DNA of 64,000 nucleotides from Enoplolaimus lenunculus (Eukaryota > Nematoda > Enoplea > Enoplida > Thoracostomopsidae): positions 17,042 through 81,041 of the forward strand of contig JASANG010000076.1 of NCBI GenBank assembly GCA_030248215.1. Direction: 5' to 3'. The notes under the pieces are model-generated. The model saw only the letters and a list, made by a program, of their open reading frames with translations. It ran no database searches and was not told where the DNA came from. The position numbers and the translations under genes were made by a program. Shown here in pieces: positions 54,423 through 64,000 of the stretch; position 1 is the first letter of the stretch, and each line of letters begins with the position of its first letter.

Positions 54423-54857
54423 AGCTTATCTAAGGTAATAATACAATCATAAAAGGCTCTGAAAACGTTGCATGCCGGCTACGGAACCCTTATAAAGGTC
54501 CATGTCTTCCAAACCTGTGAATAGAGTTCACCTAAAAATTCTTCATTAAACGACATTTTCATTATCGTCAAGTTTATATATTTTAATCAGCGATTTTAAG
54601 TAACGAGAGCAATGACTTGCGTGACTTCGCACTATTTTATTACAGTTTCGTACTAGAAAAATAGAATTAATTTTGTAATAAAATTGCTAAATTTATTACT
54701 TTATCATACATAAATGAATAACAGGTTTGTTGTTTTCATTTATTTAGAAAAAACCAGCTGGACAACGATGTTCAACGTCATAGGCCTCCTTTTGCCAAGT
54801 GACATGGTTGCCAGAGGTTTAGCCAAGGTTCTAAAGTCGCGATAGAAATATATTTTG

Positions 54858-55056
54858 ACCGATGTAAAGATCAGGCGCGGAACGTTTTTTAGTGAAACTA
54901 GAAAAGAATAAGTTTAAGTTTTAGACTTAATTTTTTGATTGGCTTACGCTTCGGCTTAGGCTTATGAATATGCTCATTCTTACGTTTAGGCTTAGACTTA
55001 GGCTTACGTAGAATATGCTTTATAATACTGTTTTGCTTCTGTTCTTTACATTGGCC
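54858..55056. mobile_element. Family A variant at the inverted-duplication junction
   Basis: The left end GACCGATGTAAAGATCAGGC and the right end TGTTCTTTACATTGGCC are partners around a TTAGGC array. Only its left half (to about 54963) is mirrored in the right arm, so the duplication boundary falls in its hexamer array. Confidence 0.6.
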
Positions 55057-55340
55057 AAATAACTCTAACAACCCGGTGAAAACTTTTAGCCTGGTTCGAG
55101 TGTGCACTATTTGGATCCCGTCATACCCCGTCTAATAACTTATTGTTCCGTCGAGCATGATGATGCTTTGGCTACGGACTGTGTCGCTAAGGATAAAATT
55201 CGCTACAAGGCGAAGGGTGTTGCCCGACAACTTGTCGCACAACAAATAATTTTATGGGTGTCTCAAAGTTGGCCTATGAATAAAGATAAGCAAAATTTTA
55301 AGCGCAATTTCCGACCCCAACAACAAAAACGGCAACAAAT
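54964..55340. other. Unique spacer between the inverted arms
   Basis: About 375 bases that are not mirrored. It holds the right half of a family A element, about 130 bases of unique sequence, and a family C-like element from about 55188 (CGACAACTTGTCGCACAAC, ATGAATAAAGATAAG, ending at AAGCCTAGTAG). Confidence 0.7.
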
Positions 55341-58300
55341 AAGCCTAGTAGTGTAAGCTAATTAAGTCTAAATTAAATTGTTTTTTAGTTTCATAAAAAT
55401 GTTCTGGGGTGATTTACAGTGGGTGGAATATGGTTGGATTAGAGCTGTGCTAACTTCTGGCAACGGTGTCTTGGGAGGAAAGGAGGTATAGTTGAACAGT
55501 GTTGTCGTGGTTTTTTTAAATAATGGAAAAAAATTTATTATGATAGATATATTTTAGAGTAAATATTTATTTTTATAATAATAAGGTAAATAAATTTTTA
55601 AAATGTGATAAAGTATATAAATGGAAATGTCGGTTTTTTGATGTATTGGAATTATTTGGAGGTTGGAAGTGGGATTAAGGGTCTGTAGCGGGAGCGGTTT
55701 TGGAGCTTTTTGTTGTGTAAGGTGTAGGTGGTGCTCTGCCCGGTATAAAAAAATTTTGGAGTTTTCCCTATGTAAGTAAAAACTTTTTGTGATGGAGGTA
55801 TAAAAAAGGGGTTCTTTAGGCCCTCTTTGGGGGGGTGGTGGTGGGGAAAGGTTTTTTAAATGTAGGGTAAATGTAGAAGTCAATTATGTGTCATTTTACT
55901 GTATTTGTAATGGGTGGATGAGATGGGGGGGGTCGGAATTTATAAGTTTAATAAGTAAGTTAAGGTAAAAAAAAAAGAATATGTTAAAGTTAAGTTAAAG
56001 TTTCCCTTATTTTATGGAGATAAGATAGTTGTATATTTATATCCATATTAATATTTTATTAAAATTTTTTTTAAGTAAAATCATAATTTCAGGTATAAAA
56101 GATATTTTGAAGTTAAAGAAATTTTTGGATGTTTAGGTATGATTAAATAGAGAATTTTTTCATTAAATTATTTATTAATTTTTTATTATTTATTTATTTA
56201 TTATTAGAGTTTATTTATTTTATGTATTTATTTAATTGAAATAAAATGAGGTGGGGTAAGGAAGGAATTGTGATAGTTAATGGGGTAGAAGGGGGTGGTG
56301 GAGGGTTGGATCAGGGGAAAATTTTCAAATTGTATGTTAGTATAAATATGGTTGTAAATTTTACCCCTGTTTTATAAGTTGAGGAATCAATGTTTTAAAT
56401 TTTAGTTAAAATTAGGATGAGTCAGGAGGGTGTTTGCGGTTTTAGTTGGGTATCTCGGCCAATTTTTTATGGCAACTAAAGGAATTGGGGAATGGTTTTG
56501 CGGCCCGATTGAATTTATTTTAGCATTTATTCTGTATACGACCAGGAAGTTATTATTAAACTTATGTTAAGTGAAAAACCCTCACGGTCTTATTACTATG
56601 ACTATGTGGATGTTAGGTTTGCCGGTTGCGTGGTTGAATTAACCAGTGACGTTTCTTGTTTTTCAAATGTCGTTTTCACTTTTCGAGGTCTGGAATAGCA
56701 GGTTTGCCAGGGTGCAACCGGGGGTGAACAATACCGGAGCTGGAGATTAATTTCCTGCCGTAGCCACAAACGGTACTCAGGTTTTTTTGCCTATTGTTCT
56801 GGAAATTTTTAAGGCAAATATTCATAGTAATTTTAACACAACTGTATTATTCGAAACGACTTGTATTTCTTGAAATCGTTGTCACGTTCCGCTATTCGTT
56901 TTCTCGTTTTATACAAGATGTGGTGTAATTTTATTAACGCTGCTAAGAGAACACTACTTGGAAAGATAAAATTGTAGTGAATTAATAAGGCGTCTGGCCT
57001 ATGTATAGAACAGGGCCGGAGACTGTAGTATAAGCATATTCCTAAGCCTAAGCCTAAGCCTAAGCCTACGCGTATAGATGAGCCTATTCCTAAGCCAAGC
57101 CTAAGCCTAAGCCTAAGCCTAAGCCTAAGCGTATAGATGAGCCTATTCTAAGCCGAAGCCTAAGCCTGAGCAAAAAATTAGTCTAAAGCTTAAATTGACT
57201 CTATTATAGTCCCTCCGGAAAACGATTCTGCCCTTTTCTATACATGGGCCACCACCCCGTTAAATTCACGCTCTTGGTATAAGCAAACTTATTGTTTAAA
57301 ATTTAAAATTTATATCACTCCCTAGCGATTAAACTGATAAATATTTAAAAAGTTTAACCTTAAAAAGAAAAATCTACGAATGCCAGCTATAGAATGACCA
57401 ATAAACATTTGACGGGGTTTTTGTTTGTGTTTTGGTATCAAATAAATTAAAATATTTTAGCATAAAATAAATGCTATTACAATTTTACATAGACAATACG
57501 TAAATAAATGGACGACTTTGAAAGGGTAATCTGCCAAGAAGCGGTCTTCCCCGTGGGCTGGGTTTATGTACAACGGAAGAATAGACGGTTTTCCTTTTCA
57601 CAACGGTTTTATGATAGTTTGGATTTTATAGATGTACCAAAAATGAATCAAATAAAGTTTTTAATTGCTACCTATAGGGCGTAGCATTAATTGATGCTAG
57701 CTGAGTCAAATTTTTTCCACTCTCGCGAAAGGGTTCATCGTTGGCTCGTCTAAAATGTTTACACGCGGTACCACAAAAATAAAATAATCAATAGGATTCT
57801 GCGTTAGATGTGACCGGTTGAACGTGATTACAACATTACAGTTTGCATTCCAACGTTTGGATTATAATTTGAATAATCTTCAACGTAAACATTGAAACAA
57901 AATGTGAACAAATATGTAGTAAACTTTTACATTTTGCAGAAAAACTTTTCAACTTCGTGAATTTTCAAAGTTCGACTCAAAACTGTTTGCTTGCTTGATG
58001 AAATGGTTTTGCTATTTTAACGGTGCTGCTGATTAGTTTTGTTTAGGGCGCCAGGGCCGAATCTTCGGGAGGGGTCAGATGGCACCCCCTTTCTACGGCC
58101 GTTTACGCCCCAAGTGGCCGAATATTTTACTTAAATATTGCAGTAATTGCTATGTAAAGGAAATATTCTTATAAATACATTTAGAAGGGATATTTTTGGT
58201 TCCCGATTAAGGATTACCGATTTATTTCTAAATTTTTAGCATTCAAAATAGTCAGGACGACGGTGCCAGTAGAAATATACGGTGCAAACCTCTCACGGTG

Positions 58301-61300
58301 GCGCTATACGTTACTGTGCCAGACGCCGCCCCACGCCGCTTTGCGACTTACAGCAATGTTAAAAAATGTACCCTGGCACAGGCGGATGGCGGCAGCTCGA
58401 GGAGGCGTGCACCGACACCCGCTGCGATTATAGCGCAACCTTAACCCTCCTCAACCAAACCCAGCAAAGTAATCATCGTAAACTTAAAAAATTGAATTTT
58501 TATGGCCGAGTAGAATTTAAGCGTAACGAGAAAAAATGAATTTATGACATAATAGGTTCCAGGTTAAGGTTTAAGTGTAAGCAAACCAGAATTGTTAAAA
58601 TAGTTTAAGTGTGTAATTTTAAATTATTTATGGCAGGGTAGTGTGTCAACGGGTTTCGCAGTTCTAATTTAGAAAAAGGAAGCCTAAATTTATAAGGTAT
58701 TAGGCAAACTTTTGGGCGGTTGTAGTTTTAGATTGAAATAGAAATATCGGCTTGTAACAGAAACAGGCTGTTTATTTAGGCTAAAGTACCAAATTTCTAG
58801 GAAGGAATTTTCTTTAAATCCAGTTCCAAATTGACATCCGCTTCTGAAACAGTCGAATTGTTACCGGAGGTTCTGACAATTTCGGTAGTGATTTTTTTGT
58901 ATTTTTGCGAAAGTTGTGTATTTTTCTCGAGGGCTCAGCGGGGTGGGGGTGTGTTCTCGTCATAGTTTCGACACCGAAACTTTGTATATTTTAGGATTTA
59001 ATGCTAAACTTTGTCTCTCGGCTGCTGTGAAGCTAAATATTTCAACTCCAACTTCGTATGGGAATTAAAAAAAGTGTTTTTATAAAAGAGTTATTAAGAT
59101 AATGACTTAAAATTGTAACTTTTTACGAAAATTTAAATAAATTATTAACCAGCAGTTTATGCGTACCTTGAACACGTTTATATGGCGAGGTTTTTTTGCT
59201 TCAAAACGGTAATAAATATATGCATGAGCAAGTTTTGCCCTACAACTCATGCATACGCTAATACGAGTGGCACCGGAAAACAGCTGTTTAGCTTTTGCTT
59301 CGGCTATTTCAGCTGCTTCACATTAACTCTACCATCAAATTTGAAACCTGGGCCCGAATTCTCAAATGTGCGTAGCACCTATAACCAGTTTGTGATAGGT
59401 TTTGTTGTTTTTGGCCCATGTATAGTACACGGGCTGCTCAATCTCCAAAAATGAAAAGTTCACTTGCATATTGCAGTTGTTTGGGGGGACAGTAAAACCA
59501 GTGCCGGTTAGACTCTACTCTTATAGAACATCGGCTTAGGCTTAGGTCTAGGCTTAGGTTAACCAACTAAACCTGACAATCCCGAGCAGACAAACCGCAA
59601 ACCTATCATATAAACGTTTAAATTTTCAATTTTTCGCATTCAAACAGAAGTGTTTGATTGCACTCCTGGCTGTTGATATTCCGCCTTGGAAAACGGGAAG
59701 CCCTTGTGGCTTACATTGGCCATGACTTTTAACCACTGAAGGATAAGACTCGAAATTAGCACATTTTTCGCATTTGCTATGTCATATTTCTGCCGCAATT
59801 TTGACCTCCATAATTACAGACGTTCACCAATATGAACACCTACGGTTTACTGGAGTAAGATGCTATTAGTACAACTTTTAGAATATAGGCCTTGAGTCTA
59901 AGCTGCATCAAAATAACTCAGCAACATTAAACACAGAAACAATGCTAGCGAATGGCAACAATAGAAGAACGACAGTTCCGCTCATTGAAAAACCGGATCT
60001 ACGTTTCCGGTAAAAATCAATGTCCGTTTCCGTTTACACCTGAAATTCCGTCTTTTTCATGCTTAAATCGTCTAATATTTTGTACAAATTTCACTTTTTA
60101 GCTTTTAGGTGAATATTTTCTACACTGCAACTGCGCTGTAAGATAATTAATCTGTTATAAACATTACAGTTTAAATATTTGTCTTTATTATTTTGATCTC
60201 TATCCGTTTCCGGTATACTATGTACCGCACTCTGTACCGAGAAATTCCACAACGTCATGTTTGTTGTTGTCTCTAGCTTGAATTCGGCCCGGTAAATAAA
60301 GCTTCATTTGTGTATATCCAGCGTTATTCTAGGTAGATATCGGTTTATACGGACAGCTAAGCAGGTGCAAATAATCGTTTTGTCTCGCAGTTAAATGATG
60401 GGTGTCTTAGGAGATATAGCTTTCAATTTTTACGCTCAATTTAATAAAATAATAGTAGTAGTAATAGCAACACAAATAATAGAAGCAGAAATGCGGATCC
60501 AGAGGGGAGCGGGAGGCGTAGTCCCTTCCGTTAGATTTTCTATGTAATAAAACGGTAAGGTTCCTACTATACAATTTTTCTTCCTCACAAAATTTTTGGT
60601 GAAAACTAATAAGGTGCGTACCATACAATTTTTCGCCGACAATTGCATATATAGCATACAGTAAAAATTGTGTTTAATAACATTTGCCAGTCAGCCCTGC
60701 TCTCGTCACAAATTTCTGGATCCGCTGTTGTGTGAAATCTGTTAATTTTTTATTGAAACAAAAAATGAGTCTAAATTTCAAACGCTAAAATTGCATTTAT
60801 GTTTGCGAAATTTTGCATTTGAAATAGATGATGAACAGTAATGGCAACGGTGTCGCACAGAGTTGATTATGAGGTTGAAAATAATGACGGGGCTAATCGA
60901 GGGCTGTCCCATCTGTATAAAGGGTATAAAGCCTGCTAAACAGATATAATCCATGCAGCCTAACTAGTTTTTTCTATACAATTTTCGGCCCAGGGGCGGA
61001 ACGTATTTCTACAGGACTGCAACAGAGTAAAGTTTCAACTTTACAGTAATTTTTTGCCTAAGCTTAAGCTTAAGTTTTGTTCAAAATGAGGGCTCTCCCT
61101 CCTGTATAAAGGGTATAAAGTGTGCTAAACGGGTAAACGATTCAGCCTCATTTGTTTTCTGAATACGATTTTCGGTCCATGTAAATATCAGGGGCGGAAC
61201 GTATTTCTACGGGATTGCAACAGAGTAAGTTTAAGATTTACACTATTTTAATCTCGTTGTCCAGCTAAGCTTAGGCTTATGAATATGCTTATACTACCGT

Positions 61301-64000
61301 CACTATCATATTGTATACTATGGCCGGATTTTCTGTTTCCAACACGGTTAGCTATGTCAGCTATGATGCAAAACAGCAAAATGATACTATTCCGTGATTT
61401 TTAATAAATTGCTCGACTGTGTAAAAGGTCTGCTGATTGCTTGAGGGCCCCGTCTAGTCTAAAAGCTTTTAGCTCGGTACATAACATTTGCCGCTTTGTA
61501 ATATATCAAAATTAGGTTTTATGCCTTCACAATAGAAACCAGAAGAAGAAAGAAAACATTGATTTTTTTCAATTTTAGACAAAATGTTTTCAGGAAACAA
61601 TTAATTCTCATTGAAAAGTTAAGTTTAGTTGGCTCGGGTCGTGGGGGGTGGGAGGGGGTAGATTCGAAGAATACAGGAAAAATATAACTATGAAATTTTT
61701 ATAAAAAACAGAATTTAGAGTAACCCACTGAAATTAAAGTCAAATTTATTTCGCTGAACAGACACTAGTAAAACAAACGTTTAAATGAGGTTGCGCCTTT
61801 CCGAAATGAAATCCTAGTAACGCTCGTATTAGACGTTTAGAATGTGTGGGTAGAAAAAAAATTGAAAAATTAATTATCCGTGGGTCGTAATGAGTTACGT
61901 GTGGAATGCACATAGGGTCGACGGGATATACTGCTGTAAACGGTAGGAGGTAATTTGGAAGTATACGCAGTAGCACACAACTGTGAGGGCCAATACCAGC
62001 TAGTGATAGGGTTTCCCAGAATGAAATTTAATGTCCAATAGGCTTAAATATTAAAATTTGTCACAGTTGTATTAAAGGTTTTTAACCAAAATGCTTGAGT
62101 AATTTGAAAGCATCCGAACTGAACGCCTGTTTCGTGCTAAAAAACAATCGAGAATTTTCAGCCAAACGAAAAATTCAACTTCTGTTTTAGAGTAAACGAT
62201 TTAACGCAAATTTTTTAAACAATTAGTTCTCAAAAATGAAACAAATTTTGCCGAAACACTGAAGGGTTGCGCTATACTTGACAGTGCCAGATGCAGCCGC
62301 ACGCGGCCACACGTCATCGCGCGCCGTCTGACGTCACTGCACGCCGCTATGCGTTGCTAACAGAAAGTGCACAAAATCTATTTGGTGGCGTGCGACAATT
62401 TTTAATAAACAAAGTTTATTGCGTCGCATGCCGGCGAGCAGCGGTGCCCAGCGGCGCGCGGTGAGTGTAGCGTAATCCTAATTGTTGTTTTTTATTAGAA
62501 ATGCTACAATGCACGCAAAAGCAAGGTAAAATAGAGTCAAAAATAATTTCAAAATTTTAAATTCTTTGAAACAATCAATTTGAAACTGCGAATTCTGTTC
62601 AAAACCTTCAGCTTCAGGTCAGTCCGTTAAGTCTTTGCACATCTGCATACTGTTCAGTCATCGTTGCCCTTCAGAAAAAACCCTCGAATCCTTTGTATTT
62701 GGTCAATAAATGAAAGAATATTGACCTTGAATATTTAACGTTATCAATCACGCTAATTGGACAATTAAATGTGCTTGATTTCCTAAACGAATCTGAAGCT
62801 AAACACGTCAGCCAAAAATAACAACGATGCAAGGGAATGTTGGCAATAGACGTCAGAAAAATTCTCTGAAGAGTCGGATAAAATGATCCAATATTTGAAT
62901 TAAAGAATTCAAATTTTTTTGTCGCTCGTTATACTCGCCCGTAAATCCAATGAACGTTGGTTGAAAGTTATACTTACCCTCTCGAAATGTAAATTCTGAC
63001 AATGCTCATGTCAAATTTCTCAGAGAACCTATTTGGTGAATCTATGACTAATAGCGTGCGCAATGCTGCTAATCTTGCGTACAAAGGTGTTCCTCAATTT
63101 TGTTTGCTTGGCCCTTGAGGATTGGGGCAGGATATTTTAACTGAGGGGATATGAATATAATTTAGGTGGGTGCACAACCATAAACTTTTATGCACAATAG
63201 CGCAGGTCAATCTTGGGGGCATACGACGATGTGTATGGTGGTAGTTGCATACATATATATATATAAATATATGATATATAATATATTTATACATATATAT
63301 GCATATATTGTATATATAATATAGACTACTTTAGGCATTCTGGAAAGTATGAAACCTATTTAAGAAACAAAATACGCCTTCTAGATTTGCTTTTTTCTTG
63401 AGCTAAAAGTATTAGGGTATTGTCATTCTCGCTTGTCAAGGTCTTTTCACCTTATATATTACACGTCCATCCGCATTACAAAAACTTCTGAACCTCCCTA
63501 TCAGTAGGACAGTTTATCCTAGAACTTTTCATCGTCATCTCCTCTCTTCTCAAGCTGAAGTGATTCTGATGTACGCAAACAATTGTCTCTGTTTTAAAAT
63601 GTTTTTAGGTTACTGATTAAACGGCGTTTGTGCCACTAAAGCCTTATTCAAGCGTGCAAGTTTTTCCAGCAAAAACTTGCACACTCCCACTTGCACGTGC
63701 AAGTTTGGGCACAAAGCAGCCTTGAAGTTCTTGCAGCTGCAAATTATTCGCTGGAAATATTAATGGTATTTAATTTAATTTCAGCAGTTTGTGAATGCAG
63801 TTTCGAATTGATTGAATTTCTTGCACCTGCAGTTTGATTGCTAAACAGGAATGTTCCTTTGAAAAGTACTTCCAGCTGCAAGTATTTCTTGCAAGTTGTC
63901 CAGCTGCGAGTTCTCACTCTGCAAAAACTTGCCCATGTAAATATAAATCGTATAAAGAATGAAAAAAACGTCCATTAAATTAAATGTAAAAAGGGGTGCA
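55340..64000. repeat. Right arm of the giant inverted duplication
   Basis: This is the reverse complement of the left arm. About 56400-62500 is near-identical, with scattered indels and substitutions. Bases about 55340-56400 and about 62500-64000 stay collinear but are heavily altered. It contains mirrors of all left-arm elements, for instance family A at 57003-57258, family H at 58300-58445 and 62270-62490, family K near 60507-60739 and family J near 63655-63945. No gene is seen. Confidence 0.93.

Larger units (their letters stand above)
45862..54963. repeat. Left arm of a giant inverted duplication
   Basis: Reading 45862 rightwards matches the reverse complement read leftwards from 64000. 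Coordinates of matching points sum to about 109,860 over most of the arm (for example the 90-codon frame at 50393-50665 and its copy at 59182-59454). Identity is very high over about 47-53.4 kb and lower near 45.9-46.8 kb. The arm ends inside a family A element. The true outer end may lie left of 45862, since the partner is cut by the window. Confidence 0.93.

Noticed and set aside
55340-56400. Strand-specific cytosine deamination (RIP- or APOBEC-like) of the right arm
   Set aside because: Differences from the left arm include many indels and A-to-G changes, which deamination on one strand would not cause; base-calling error fits better.

Overview
The window is animal nuclear DNA: AT-rich, with GT-AG introns whose 3' ends mostly read TTTCAG, one large multi-exon gene, and dense short inverted-repeat elements. 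I cannot fix the phylum. The gene shows a metazoan with axon-guidance receptors. Long introns, many small transposons and a TTAGGC-type dispersed hexamer are all I have for placement, and they do not decide it.

Bases 456-24863, minus strand, hold a plexin receptor gene, which I rebuilt by hand as 26 coding exons in consistent phase (about 1,746 residues). In order it encodes a signal peptide, a Sema domain, three PSI repeats interleaved with plexin IPT/TIG-type folds, further IPT/TIG domains, an unusual Ser/Asn/Asp-rich linker with an RSKR convertase-type site, a transmembrane helix, the juxtamembrane segment, the first half of the GAP domain and the start of the Rho-GTPase-binding domain. 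The last roughly 300 residues lie beyond base 1. Introns carry small repeats. The last intron in the window is mostly a 24-bp satellite that runs almost to its 3' splice site.

Bases 24864-45860 show no gene I can support. They hold many short non-autonomous elements with terminal inverted repeats (families A-K here, my own labels). Several otherwise different families share an interior of TTAGGC/GCCTAA hexamer arrays. There are also two AT microsatellites (one of them inside the left arm at 46.5 kb) and a GC-rich 22-bp minisatellite.

Bases about 45862-64000 are one giant inverted duplication: a left arm (to about 54963), a spacer of a few hundred bases, and a right arm that runs off the window. 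Much of the right arm is nearly identical to the left, but about 55340-56400 and the last 1.5 kb are badly degraded copies. That pattern looks at least partly like a fold-back sequencing or assembly artefact. No retrovirus-like, Polinton or toxin remnants were recognised.
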